DNA of 64,000 nucleotides, from positions 62,001-126,000 of the forward strand of contig NZ_JAAKZG010000010.1 in the NCBI RefSeq assembly GCF_011045115.1. The letters are read 5' to 3'. Position 1 is the first letter of the stretch; every line of letters begins with the position of its first letter. Positions 1 through 8,198 of this stretch are shown here, piece by piece. The stretch is from Mesorhizobium zhangyense (GTDB lineage: Bacteria > Pseudomonadota > Alphaproteobacteria > Rhizobiales > Rhizobiaceae). The position numbers and the translations under genes are program-made. The notes beneath the pieces are model-generated. The model searched no databases. It saw nothing but the letters and a program-made list of their open reading frames with translations, and was not told the origin of the DNA.

Positions 1-3
1 AAC

Positions 4-35
4 CCATGAATCGGTCCCCGACAACCGATTCATGG
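4..35. repeat. 12-bp perfect inverted repeat (hairpin)
   Basis: The arms CCATGAATCGGT (4-15) and ACCGATTCATGG (24-35) are perfectly complementary around an 8-nt loop. No T-run follows in either direction, so a classical intrinsic terminator is not clear. It could end a gene lying left of the window or be a protein-binding site in front of the WGR gene. Confidence 0.5.
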
Positions 36-78
36 AAGTCGTTGGACGTCACTTCCACGGAGAGCGAAACTGTTCGCC

Positions 79-321
79 ATGGATCAACTGCAACCCGACA
101 CCATCCTCATTCACAGGATCGATCCAACCCGCAACATGGCGCGGTTCTACGCGCTGTCGATCGAACCGAGCCTGTTCGGTGGAAGCTCTCTGGTCCGCAA
201 CTGGGGTCGCATCGGTACGCGTGGCCGATACAGGATCGAACTGTTCGAAACTCAGGAGCAAGCCGAAATTTCACTCGGCCGCATCCTGAAAGCGAAACGC
301 CGACGCGGCTACTGCGGATGA
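79..321 (+). CDS. Small WGR-domain protein
   Basis: This 80-residue protein consists almost only of a WGR domain. The signature NWGRIGTRG is at about residues 41-49, followed by a basic tail. WGR domains occur in PARPs and in many small bacterial proteins and are thought to bind nucleic acid; the role of stand-alone forms is not established. It converges on ssb across a hairpin. Small WGR proteins near ssb are common on alphaproteobacterial plasmids, which fits an element backbone. The ATG at 79 has only a distant purine-rich stretch (about 58-63), so the start is plausible rather than proven. Confidence 0.8.
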   Translation: MDQLQPDTILIHRIDPTRNMARFYALSIEPSLFGGSSLVRNWGRIGTRGRYRIELFETQEQAEISLGRILKAKRRRGYCG

Positions 322-325
322 AGAT

Positions 326-349
326 GAGCCCGGCGGTGAAGCCGGGCTC
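326..349. terminator. Hairpin between convergent WGR gene and ssb
   Basis: A perfect 9-bp GC-rich stem (GAGCCCGGC at 326-334, GCCGGGCTC at 341-349) encloses a 6-nt loop just past the WGR stop and just before the ssb stop on the other strand. The position fits a shared bidirectional terminator, although neither side has a strong U-tract. Confidence 0.55.
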
Positions 350-359
350 GGTGCCGACC

Positions 360-761
360 TCAGAAGGGGATCTGGTCGTCGGGATCGCGCTCCTCTCCGT
401 CGGACTGCGTCTGCTTAGCCCGGCTGAGGAAATCCACCGTTTCGGCGATGATCTCGCAACCGTAGCGGTCGATGCCTTCGCTGTCGGTCCACTTTGTGTA
501 GCGGATACGGCCGCGAACGAGAACCTTCATTCCCTTTTCGCAGTGCTCCTCGATGGTCTTGCCGAGGCCATTGAAGGCGGTGATGCGGTGCCATTCGGTA
601 TCCTGGACACGGTAGCCGTTGGCGTCCCGGAGAACCTTGCCCTCGGAGTAGCGGGGGCGCGAGGTAGCGAGGGTAAAGTGGGTGATGCGCGTGCCGCCCT
701 GGGTGGTGCGGGCCTCCGGGGCCTGACCGATGTTGCCGGCAAGGATGACGATGTTCTGCAT
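360..761 (-). CDS. ssb: Single-stranded DNA-binding protein
   Basis: The product is a 133-residue SSB with one OB fold, beginning MQNIVILAGNIGQAPEARTT and ending in the acidic tail DPDDQIPF that recruits SSB partner proteins. It binds single-stranded DNA in replication, repair and conjugation. The reading frame is open much further upstream, but the ATG at 761 has a good ribosome site (GGAG about 7 nt before) and matches the family start. The short linker and variant sequence suggest an element-borne SSB rather than the housekeeping copy; that is an inference. Confidence 0.93.
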   Translation of the reverse strand: MQNIVILAGNIGQAPEARTTQGGTRITHFTLATSRPRYSEGKVLRDANGYRVQDTEWHRITAFNGLGKTIEEHCEKGMKVLVRGRIRYTKWTDSEGIDRYGCEIIAETVDFLSRAKQTQSDGEERDPDDQIPF

Positions 762-1381
762 TTGATTTCTCCGTTGCTTCTGTCCGAGGGACCATCCCTC
801 CGACGAGACCCGGCCAAGTCCGTCGCGAGAGGCCAGCACCGAAGCATCAGCGCAGGGAAACCCCGCAAGGATCGGGGTGGTGCGGGCAGGCGCGCTTGAG
901 CGCCAACACGGCCCGTTCCGCAGGGGTTGCGGACAGAGAGCGAACGGAGTTAGGGGCTCATCTCGGTTGGAGGGATTGATCCATCGGCAAAAGCTCGGCG
1001 GGGAAGCAGCCGACAGATCCTGGATTACCCGCCAACATCGGTAGGTGGAAGGTTGTATCCGGCGGCTTTGTCCCAGACCCACGTTCACTCAAATGAGCGC
1101 CCAGGCAATTAGGAGAGCTTTGTTGACGGATATTCTCCGCTCCTGAAACCCAGATGCTGCGGCCACCGCGATTTCATCGGCACGGCAAGCAAAGTGATGT
1201 TTTGCGAAACGGGAAGGTTTGGCGCATACGCTTTCGACACCATGAGACAGCAGCGAGCTATTGCGCCAGGCTGCGCGGTAACGTCGGGATGACGGCTTTC
1301 ACCGCAAAATGCTCAAGTGAAACGGATGAGCCTCTTGGGCCAAGTACCATCTGAGCAATACAATGACTGTTTCGCCGCTTT
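762..1381. other. 620-bp region without a supported gene
   Basis: This stretch lies between the ssb start and the vapC stop. Short open frames exist but none has a recognisable family, a ribosome site or a plausible composition. The part next to ssb (762-1080) presumably holds its promoter and a long leader. A GC-rich stem (CCCCG...CGGGG near 870-890) is visible. Nothing else is supported. Confidence 0.5.
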
Positions 1382-1819
1382 CTACTTGCCGGAGATCAGA
1401 TGCAGGGCAGATTTCCCGCTCCTCACGGCTAACACTGATAGCTTGCGGTCGAACGTCGCGAGTTGGCCTCCACGCCCCTTGGCGAGCGCGAGCAGATAGG
1501 TATCGGTGACCTGTGCTGATGTCAGAATCTTCGCTGCATCTATGTCATCAGAGCCGACCAGGCTCACATCATCGGACCAGAAACTGTGGCCCGGAAGCGC
1601 ACGCAATTTGTTGATGATTTCTGCAACGAGCGCCGGTGAGCCAGGACTGTTGGGATATTTTGGATTGCCAACGATGCGAATGACGCCATTCTCGGTAATG
1701 GGACAGGTGGCCCAGGCAGCACTGCCGGTGGCTTGGAACCAGCCATGCGCGTCGTCATGCGCGACATGGCCGGGATCAATCAACGCGATCAGCACATTGA
1801 CGTCTAGCAGAAACGTCAC
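1382..1819 (-). CDS. vapC: VapC-type PIN-domain ribonuclease toxin
   Basis: This 145-residue protein has a PIN domain with the expected acidic residues: D6 (LLDVNVLIAL), E43 (ITENG), D106 (VTDTYLLALA) and D124 (ATFDRKL). PIN toxins of type II modules use Mg2+ to cut specific RNAs, often tRNAs. Its start overlaps the stop of the upstream antitoxin gene by an ATGA junction, the usual vapBC arrangement, which allows translational coupling. Such modules often stabilise plasmids and islands. The RNA target cannot be predicted. Confidence 0.88.
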   Translation of the reverse strand: MTFLLDVNVLIALIDPGHVAHDDAHGWFQATGSAAWATCPITENGVIRIVGNPKYPNSPGSPALVAEIINKLRALPGHSFWSDDVSLVGSDDIDAAKILTSAQVTDTYLLALAKGRGGQLATFDRKLSVLAVRSGKSALHLISGK

Positions 1820-2043
1820 GGCAGTTCGTCACGCAAGGCGTTGACAATCTCAAGCGTTACAGGGGGTGTATCTGGCTGGGGGGATAAAAGAGGTATCCCA
1901 TTGCGTTCACCGCCACTTTGAGGTCGGCGCAAAGAACGTCGGGCGAGATCAGAGATTATCTCGCCAACGCTTCTGTCCTGCTGTCGGGCCATCGCCTTGG
2001 CTGCAACAAGGATGTCGTCATCAATCGCCAGTGTCGTCCGCAT
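1816..2043 (-). CDS. vapB: VapB-type antitoxin
   Basis: This 75-residue protein begins MRTTLAIDDDILVAAKAMAR, a ribbon-helix-helix N-terminus, and has a Pro-rich C-terminal half expected to wrap the PIN toxin. An open frame continues 10 codons upstream, but the ATG at 2043 matches family starts. It is first in the pair and overlaps vapC by 4 nt. The upstream DNA (2044-2090) has repeated GATGCG/GATGAT elements that could be the autoregulatory operator; this is inference. Confidence 0.82.
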   Translation of the reverse strand: MRTTLAIDDDILVAAKAMARQQDRSVGEIISDLARRSLRRPQSGGERNGIPLLSPQPDTPPVTLEIVNALRDELP

Positions 2044-2123
2044 ATTGGCCTCTTGGCGCGCATCAATCATCACGCATCATATAGAGAAGAGAAGATGAAT
2101 TCTCAAGGATGAAGATACGGCGC

Positions 2124-2702
2124 TCACGCGCCGCTCTTGTGCTTCATCACCGGGATGCCGAGCTTGCGAGCCTTGTCGGCGAGATTTTCCTGAATACCCG
2201 TGCCAGGGAAGACTATGACGCCAACCGGCAGGACTTCGAGCATGGCATCGTTGCGCTTGAAGGGAGCGGCCTTGGCGTGCTTCGTCCAGTCGGGCTTGAA
2301 GGCGACCTGCGGAACCTTGCGATTGTCGGCCCATTTGGCCGCGATCAGCTCGGCGCCCTTCGGTGATCCACCGTGCAGCAGCACCATGTCGGCATATTTG
2401 GCATGGACCTGATCGAGCTTGGCCCAGATCAGGCGGTGATCATTGAAGTGGAGACCGCCAGTGAAGACGACCTTGGGACCGGCGGGCAACATGACCTCGG
2501 TTTCAGCCCGCCGTTTGGCTGCGAGAAAATCGCGGCTGTCGATCATCGCCGAGGTGAGATTGCGGTGGTTGACCATCGAGCCTGAGCGCGGCCGCCAGGC
2601 CGATCCGGTGTGGCGCTCGAACTGTTCGGCAGCAACATCGCGGAAGAGTTCCATGCTGTTGCGCCGCTCGATGAAGGTCTGGCCCTCTGCCGTCAGGCGG
2701 AC
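2124..2702 (-). pseudogene. N-terminally truncated DUF2493 (SLOG/YAcAr-like) protein
   Basis: The frame encodes the C-terminal part of a DUF2493 protein: VVFTGGLHFNDHRLIWAKLD, MVLLHGGSPKGAE, VPQVAFKPDW, APFKRNDAML and VIVFPGTGIQENLADKARKL. Full-length plasmid-borne relatives, as I recall them, are about 300 residues. Here family-like sequence continues about 16 codons upstream of the first ATG (2654), to roughly 2702, and then stops. About the first 120 residues are therefore missing. The 176-residue ORF could still be translated from 2654, but it looks like a remnant at the edge of the backbone. SLOG domains are predicted to bind nucleotides; the function is unknown. Confidence 0.75.
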
Positions 2703-2832
2703 GGCAGTCCGGCTAGGCAGTGAACCTATAAACGCGAACGGCTATCCGATTATTGCGGCGACATGCCATCGATTCCAGATCATTGCCGACGGGCTAGCCG
2801 TTTAGGGCGGCTTCCAGAGGAGGACGGACGGT

Positions 2833-3483
2833 CTATTTCTTTTGATTGCCAGCGAAAGCGGCCGTCAAGCCAAGGCCGATATACACGAAACCACTGACCC
2901 AGCGTTCAGCCTTCAGATACATGGGACTGCGCTTCAGCCACTTGCCGGCCGTGCCGGCGGCAAGTGCGTAGGAGCTGTCCGTCAGAACGCCAATCGCTGT
3001 GTAAACAAGCCCGAGAAAAGCGATCTGCATTGCAACATGGCCACGGTTGACCTCAACGAACTGCGGCAAGAAAGCCAGAAAGAACAGCGCTGTCTTCGGA
3101 TTGAGGAGGTTAACGATAAAGCCCTCACGAAAGAGGCGCATGCGGCTTCGCGTCGGTAAACCGCCCTCGACGTCGGGAATGTCCGACGGGCCGAAGAGCT
3201 TCTTGAGGCCCAGCCAAATCAGGTATGCCGCGCCAGCATACTTCACTACGCTGAAGGCGAGCGCGGACGATGCCAGGAGCGCCGACAATCCCACAGCGGC
3301 GGCGGCGACATGAACAAGCGTTGCCGTATGGATGCCAAGGATCGAAACGAGGCCGGCAGAACGACCCTGCTCGACCGAGCGCGCGAAGATGTAAAGAACT
3401 GCCGGTCCCGGCACGATAAGTAACACCAGTGTGGCGCTGACGAACAGGCTGAGATTCGTTGCGCTGGGAATTGCCAAATCCAT
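2833..3483 (-). CDS. LysE/RhtB-family amino acid exporter
   Basis: This 216-residue inner-membrane protein has the LysE/RhtB hallmarks: about six hydrophobic segments, an N-terminal FVSATLVLLIVPGPAVLYIF segment, and the NLLNPKTALFFLAFLPQF motif in the middle. The family exports amino acids or derivatives such as homoserine lactones; the substrate is unknown. An in-frame TTG lies 24 codons upstream, but the ATG at 3483 starts the conserved region. A tandem 18-bp direct repeat sits directly upstream (3499-3533) and probably regulates it. Confidence 0.88.
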   Translation of the reverse strand: MDLAIPSATNLSLFVSATLVLLIVPGPAVLYIFARSVEQGRSAGLVSILGIHTATLVHVAAAAVGLSALLASSALAFSVVKYAGAAYLIWLGLKKLFGPSDIPDVEGGLPTRSRMRLFREGFIVNLLNPKTALFFLAFLPQFVEVNRGHVAMQIAFLGLVYTAIGVLTDSSYALAAGTAGKWLKRSPMYLKAERWVSGFVYIGLGLTAAFAGNQKK

Positions 3484-3498
3484 GATTGTCTTGCCCCA

Positions 3499-3533
3499 TT
3501 TTATATTGCACGAACGTTTTATATTGCGCGAAC
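3499..3533. promoter_or_regulatory. Tandem 18-bp direct repeat upstream of lysE-like gene
   Basis: TTTTATATTGCACGAAC (3499-3515) is repeated at 3517-3533 with a single A-to-G change and an 18-bp period. Read on the minus strand, each unit is GTTCGYGCAATATAAAA. It lies 16-50 bp upstream of the ATG of the exporter gene. Two head-to-tail sites of this type are typical of MocR/GntR- or AraC-type activator operators, but no such regulator gene is adjacent. Confidence 0.5.
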
Positions 3534-3617
3534 AATAGCATTGAGCTGCCTCCAATGCGAGGTCGTCTGCTGCTTTTACGCTTTCACATCGCGCCGATTT
3601 CTGGTTCAGGGCTCACC

Positions 3618-4381
3618 ATGAGCCGATATGACCTGACAGACTTGAATGGCGCGTGATTAAGCCGCTGCTACCCAACAGGCCACGGGGCGTGCCGCGCGTC
3701 GATGACCGTCGCGTGCTGAACGGTATATTCTGGGTCCTGCGATCTGGCGCGCCGTGGCGTGATCTGCCTGATCGCTGTGGCCCACGCACCACCTGCTACA
3801 ATCGCTTTGCGCGATGGCGGAAGGCAGGCGTATGGGTCGGATGATGGATGCTATTGCCGCCGCCCATGATGGCGACATCCAGATGATCGGCAGTACCTCC
3901 GTTCGCGCGCACCAGCAGGCTGCGACGGCAAAAAGGGGGATCGAGATCATTGTCTCGGCCGCTCCCGAGGCGGGCTCACGATCAAAATTCAGGCGGTCGT
4001 GGACGGGCAAGGCCTTCCGATCCGACAGAGCCTGACCGCGGGCAAAGCCATGACGGACAAGCTGCCGACGATCTGCTCGACCATGTTGTAGCTGGAACAA
4101 TCGTGCTGGCGGACAAGGTCTACGATGCTGATCGCATCCGGGCATCTCTCCGCGAGAAGGGCACGTTCGCCAATATCCCGCCCAAAGCCAACCGACGGTC
4201 GAAAGCATATTTCAGCACATGGCTCTACCCTGAGCGAAACCTCATCGAACGTTTCTTCTCCAAGCTGAAACACTTCCGCAGGGTTGCCACCCGTTACGAC
4301 AAGATAGCCGAGAACTTTCTCGCGATGATCCAACTTGCCTCGATCCGCCTGTGGCTCCGAGCTTACGAGTCTAAGGCCTAG
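3618..4381 (+). pseudogene. Degenerate IS5-family (IS427-type) transposase
   Basis: Pieces of an IS5/IS427-type DDE transposase are spread over all three forward frames: MSRYDLTD at 3618, RGVPRVDDRRVLNGIFWVLR, GPRTTCYNRFARWRKAGVW, MDAIAAAHDGDIQMI, GRSRGGLTIKIQAVVDGQGL, then LADKVYDADRIR and RNLIERFFSKLKHFRRVATR up to the stop at 4381. Single-base losses are needed near 3643, 3840, 3935 and 4050 to join them. The one near 3935 is at an A5G5 run, where relatives may use programmed frameshifting, but the others are plain damage. Terminal inverted repeats were not identified. It is an inactive insertion-sequence relic. Confidence 0.85.
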
Positions 4382-4413
4382 AAGGTCGGACAATGCGCCC
4401 GCCTTCCATCAGC

Positions 4414-5358
4414 CTAGAATTCCTGCAGCAGATAGTCGCCGACCTTGGCGGCCTTGGGGTCGAACAGCGTATCCAGCCGGGCGTTGAGAATGTAGGTGCC
4501 ATCCCCGGCAGCCACGGCGGCTGTTGGCATGGAGAGTTTGCTGGCAACTGCACGGGTGATGGTTGCCGACTGCCAGCCATCGGTGGATGTCAGCTCGACG
4601 GTCCGGTTGGCCGCCAGGTTTTGCACCACCAGCAGATGGTCGCCATCGATCAGGCGGATGCCATCGGCGCCGACAAGTGCCTCGGGCAGGTTGACCGGCC
4701 TGATATCGGTTGGATCGGTCGTGCTGATCCGAAACAGCTCGCCGCTATTGTACTTGCCGACCAGCAGATAGCCATCCGCGTGCCAGGCAATGCCGTTGAG
4801 GTTAAAGCCGTCTCCGCTCATGAAGAGTGGGCTCTGGGCGAAGATCGATGCCTTGCCCTCCGTATCGATCTTGTAGATCAGGGGCGCAAAGCTGTCGGTG
4901 ATATAGGCGTTGCCGGCCGCATCGAGCGCAATGTCATTGGCAAAATGCGCGCCCTGGCTGAGGCTTCCCAGATCGTAATAGGCCTTGGGCGCGCCGGTGG
5001 TGGCGTCATAGGTGGCGACATCAGCCAGCTTTCCCTGCGTCGCTGCCGTAGTGCGCATGCCGGCGCCCGGGTCGGAATTGGTGACCCAGAGTGTGTTGCT
5101 GGCATCATCGACCAGCAGGCCAATTGTGGACACCAGACGATCGTCCGAGATGAACGGGGAATACTTGCCCGCCCTGTCGAGCCTGGCGACAAGGCCCTGG
5201 GTCACAGAACCCAGCATGAAGATGTCCTGCTTGGCCGAGTAGGTGAAGCTTTCGGGATAGGACTGGTCCGAACTGAAGGCGATATCCTGTGCGAAGGCGG
5301 GCGTGGCGAGGGCGAGGATGGCCAGCGCCACACTGGCCAGAAGGTTGCGACGGATCAT
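4414..5358 (-). CDS. Exported SMP-30/gluconolactonase-like beta-propeller protein
   Basis: This 314-residue protein has a clear Sec signal peptide (MIRRNLLASVALAILALATP, cleavage after AFA) and repeated six-bladed-propeller motifs such as FANDIALDAAGNAYITDS and LNGIAWHADGYLLVGKYNSG. The fold is that of SMP-30/gluconolactonase and related lactonases. The periplasmic location and sequence do not fix a substrate. It is a single gene with an AAGGA-type ribosome site before the ATG at 5358, divergent from the glutathione transferase gene. Confidence 0.78.
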   Translation of the reverse strand: MIRRNLLASVALAILALATPAFAQDIAFSSDQSYPESFTYSAKQDIFMLGSVTQGLVARLDRAGKYSPFISDDRLVSTIGLLVDDASNTLWVTNSDPGAGMRTTAATQGKLADVATYDATTGAPKAYYDLGSLSQGAHFANDIALDAAGNAYITDSFAPLIYKIDTEGKASIFAQSPLFMSGDGFNLNGIAWHADGYLLVGKYNSGELFRISTTDPTDIRPVNLPEALVGADGIRLIDGDHLLVVQNLAANRTVELTSTDGWQSATITRAVASKLSMPTAAVAAGDGTYILNARLDTLFDPKAAKVGDYLLQEF

Positions 5359-5436
5359 TTTGCATTCCTTTCGATCATCGATGGCGGTGATCTAGGCTCT
5401 GCCCGGACAATGCTGAAACGCCGCTCCCCGATGGGT

Positions 5437-5457
5437 CCAATCGATCGCTTCGATTGG
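5437..5457. promoter_or_regulatory. Inverted repeat in divergent promoter region
   Basis: CCAATCGA-tcgct-TCGATTGG is a perfect 8-bp-arm inverted repeat between the divergent SMP-30-like and glutathione transferase genes. Its size and ATC-N9-GAT core fit an operator, for example for a LysR-type protein such as the one encoded at 6327-7229. The link is inferred only from position. Confidence 0.35.
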
Positions 5458-5630
5458 TCCGCCTCTTGCGGGCAGGCCCGTAATCACCCACGGCGGCCAC
5501 CCATCAACCCCCTCGATTGCACCAAGACACAACATCGATTTGTGCTGTGTGCTTGCCATGAGCATGGTCCTGACAGGCAGCGACCGCCCATTCGAGCGAT
5601 AGCGCGGAGCCCGAACAAGGATTGAACCCG

Positions 5631-6314
5631 ATGATGGAATTCTATTTTCACGCCACACCCAATTCGATGAAGGTGGCCGTGCTCCTCCAGGAGCTCGAGC
5701 TGCCGTTCACCGTCAAGCCGATCGACATCTTCAAGGGCGAGCAGCACAGTTCGGCCTTCAAGGCGATCAACCCGAATGCCAAGGTCCCCGCTATTGTCGA
5801 CGGCAAAACCGTGGTGTTCGACTCCCATGCGATCCTGCTCTACCTGGCAGACAGGCATGGTGCATTCTTGCCGGAAGACCGGACGGAATACGCCACCATG
5901 CTGTCCTGGCTCATGCTGGTGGCGACGGGCCTGTCGCCATTCTCGGGCCAGGCCATTCACTTCATGCATTATGCGCCCGAGCAGATCCCCTATGCGATCA
6001 ATCGCTATACCAAGGAAGTCGCGCGGCACTATGCGGTGCTCGACCAGCGCCTGGCTCAAACCCGGTACCTGGCAGGCGACAATTACACGATTGCCGACAT
6101 GGCGCTCTGGGGTTGGGCGGCATCGGCCGGCTACATCTTCGGAGCGGATGGCTTGACCGCCTATCCCAATGTCGAGCGCTTCATGGCCGAAATGGCAGCG
6201 CGTCCCGCTGTTCAGCGCGCACTGGAGATGAAGTTGGCCCATGTCTTCAAGGGCGAACTGGACGACCAGGCGCGCAAGGCTATGTTCCCGCAGAACGATA
6301 AACGGGCCGCCTGA
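5631..6314 (+). CDS. Glutathione S-transferase family protein
   Basis: This 227-residue protein has a thioredoxin-like N-terminal half (FYFHATPNSMKVAVLLQELE, cis-proline motif NAKVPAIVD, then DSHAILLYLAD) and an all-helical C-terminal half (GDNYTIADMALWGW). It would conjugate or reduce electrophiles or peroxides with glutathione in the cytoplasm. The sequence resembles nu/Ure2p-like bacterial GSTs. An in-frame TTG lies at 5622, but the ATG at 5631 (or 5634) fits the AAGG at 5617-5620. It converges with the downstream LysR gene. Confidence 0.88.
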   Translation: MMEFYFHATPNSMKVAVLLQELELPFTVKPIDIFKGEQHSSAFKAINPNAKVPAIVDGKTVVFDSHAILLYLADRHGAFLPEDRTEYATMLSWLMLVATGLSPFSGQAIHFMHYAPEQIPYAINRYTKEVARHYAVLDQRLAQTRYLAGDNYTIADMALWGWAASAGYIFGADGLTAYPNVERFMAEMAARPAVQRALEMKLAHVFKGELDDQARKAMFPQNDKRAA

Positions 6315-6326
6315 CCATAGGGCGCA

Positions 6327-7229
6327 TCATTCGGCGTAGTCCGTCAGGCCCTTGATCAGCGCATCCATGACGAGCCGAACGCGCCGGACATGCTGCACGT
6401 CCTCGTGGGCAACCACCCATGTCTCAAATGCCATATTGAAAGCGTCGGGCAAGACGTGAACGAGGTCGGGATCGCGGGCTGCCAGTCCGATATGGCAGAC
6501 GCCGATCCCGATGCCGGCACGGATCGCGGCCAGCTGGCCGAGATCGCTGTCGGTGCGAAAGATGAAGTCCTCGGCCCCGAATGGGAGCCCGCTGGCCCGC
6601 AATGTGCGAATGCCCGGCGTCTCGGTTTCAAAACCGATCAGGCCCAGCCGCTTGACGTCTTCGATGGTTTCGGGACGGCCATGGCGATCGAGAAAGCGGC
6701 GATGGGCATGAAGCCCAAGCCGGACTGCGCCGATATGCTTGGCCACAAGCGCATCCTGCGCCGGCCGAACCATGCGGATGGCAATGTCGGCCTCGCGGTC
6801 CAGCAGGTTTTCACTGCGGTTGCTGAGCCCAAGTTCGAGCACCAGCCCGGGATGGAGCCGGCGCAGCTCGGCCAGCATGGCGGGCAACACTTCCACGCCC
6901 ACCACCTCGCTTGCCGTGATCCGCACGGTGCCCGCATCAGAGCTGGCCTCGGCCGAGGCGGCGCGCGCAAAGGATTGAGCTGCCTTGGACATGGCCTCCA
7001 CATGCCCAGCAAGCTCCATGGCAATAGGGGTCGGCAGCAACCCGGCCGGCGAGCGGGTGAACAGCACGACACCATGTTCGCGTTCCAGATCCTCAATGCG
7101 ACGGCGCACTGTGGGCTGGGCGATTTTGAGCGAACGTGCCGCGGCCGAAAGGCTTCCCTCGCGCATCACAGCAAGAAATGCGCGCTGGCGCTCCCAATCT
7201 GACGCAGTCTCTGACGGCTTGGTGTTCAT
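6327..7229 (-). CDS. LysR-family regulator
   Basis: This 300-residue protein has an N-terminal winged helix-turn-helix (FLAVMREGSLSAAARSLKIA, about residues 18-37) followed by the periplasmic-binding-like effector domain. It is divergent from the NmrA-like reductase gene at 7320 with 90 bp between them, the classic LysR layout, so it probably activates that operon. The short gap contains an AT-rich stretch (ATACATTTTATAC near 7228-7240) that may include the binding site. The inducer is unknown. Confidence 0.9.
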   Translation of the reverse strand: MNTKPSETASDWERQRAFLAVMREGSLSAAARSLKIAQPTVRRRIEDLEREHGVVLFTRSPAGLLPTPIAMELAGHVEAMSKAAQSFARAASAEASSDAGTVRITASEVVGVEVLPAMLAELRRLHPGLVLELGLSNRSENLLDREADIAIRMVRPAQDALVAKHIGAVRLGLHAHRRFLDRHGRPETIEDVKRLGLIGFETETPGIRTLRASGLPFGAEDFIFRTDSDLGQLAAIRAGIGIGVCHIGLAARDPDLVHVLPDAFNMAFETWVVAHEDVQHVRRVRLVMDALIKGLTDYAE

Positions 7230-7319
7230 ACATTTTATACTAGCCGCCTGAAGGTTTATGTCAATTTTGATTGTGCTCGCAGACCGTCATATTCGGCTCA
7301 CAAGCAAAAGGAGCCCAAA

Positions 7320-8198
7320 ATGATCCTACTCACAGGTGCCAGCGGTTCGGTCGGCTTTGAACTGACCAAGCTGATGTCGGCGCGAGGCATCGCCGCCAAG
7401 GCGATGGTGCGGTCCGAGGCCGCCGCAGGAAAGCTCAAGGGACTGGCCGGTATCGAGCCGGTTGCCGGTGACTTCGACGATCCGGCATCGCTGGATGCGG
7501 CGTTGCAGGGCGTGGAGCGCGCGTTTCTCGTCACCAACTCGACCGAACGGGCCGAGATCCAGCAACTGGCCTTCCTAGCCACCGCGAAACGCGCCGGCGT
7601 GCGCCACATCGTCAAGCTGTCGCAACTCCATGCCGCGACGGATTCGCCGGTGCGCTTCTTGCGCTATCACGGGGCCGTGGAGCAGGCGATCCGCGCCAGC
7701 GGGATCGCTTACACCTTCCTGCGGCCCAACCTGTTCATGCAGGGGCTGCTCGGCTTTGCCGACACCATCGCCAATACGGGTAAGCTGTTCGCCCCTATCG
7801 GCGCGTCCAAGATCAGCCTGATCGATATCCGCGATATTGCAGCGGTTGCCTTCGCGGCGCTGAGCACGCCGGGGCACGAGGGGCAAGTCTATGACCTGAC
7901 CGGGCCGGATGCCCTGACCCATGACGAAATCGCGACCCAGATCGGCGCGGCAATCGGCCAGCCGGTCAGCTTTGTGCAGATTCCGCCCGACACCATGCGA
8001 CAGGCCGCCATCGATGCAGGTTTCCTCAAGTGGCAGGCCGACGGGCTGATCGAAGATTACGCCCACTATGCCCGGGACGAAGCTAGCGCAGTGAGCCCGG
8101 ACGGCCCATCGGTGATCGGCCAGCCGGCACGCCCGTTCGCGGCATTTCTCGCCGACTACAAAAGTGTTTTCACCACAAATCAGGGCGCTGAAAAATGA
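7320..8198 (+). CDS. NmrA-like NAD(P)H-binding reductase
   Basis: This 292-residue atypical SDR has an N-terminal Rossmann motif (LLTGASGSVGFELTKLM) and the TFLRPNLFMQ and GPDALTHDEIA segments typical of NmrA/QOR2-like NAD(P)-binding proteins. Relatives reduce quinones or act as redox sensors; no catalytic role is certain. AAAGGAG precedes the ATG at 7320. It overlaps the following SnoaL-like gene by ATGA, so the two form an operon. Confidence 0.85.
   Translation: MILLTGASGSVGFELTKLMSARGIAAKAMVRSEAAAGKLKGLAGIEPVAGDFDDPASLDAALQGVERAFLVTNSTERAEIQQLAFLATAKRAGVRHIVKLSQLHAATDSPVRFLRYHGAVEQAIRASGIAYTFLRPNLFMQGLLGFADTIANTGKLFAPIGASKISLIDIRDIAAVAFAALSTPGHEGQVYDLTGPDALTHDEIATQIGAAIGQPVSFVQIPPDTMRQAAIDAGFLKWQADGLIEDYAHYARDEASAVSPDGPSVIGQPARPFAAFLADYKSVFTTNQGAEK

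Noticed and set aside
6..899. 297-codon plus-strand frame at the left edge
   Set aside because: It spans the WGR gene in another frame and runs antisense through ssb, both of which are well supported.
3618..4381. Functional IS5 transposase using programmed frameshifting
   Set aside because: One break at an A5G5 run could be programmed, but at least three other single-base losses also interrupt the frame.
4393..5625. 410-codon plus-strand open frame
   Set aside because: It is antisense to the SMP-30-like gene, which has a signal peptide, ribosome site and propeller motifs.
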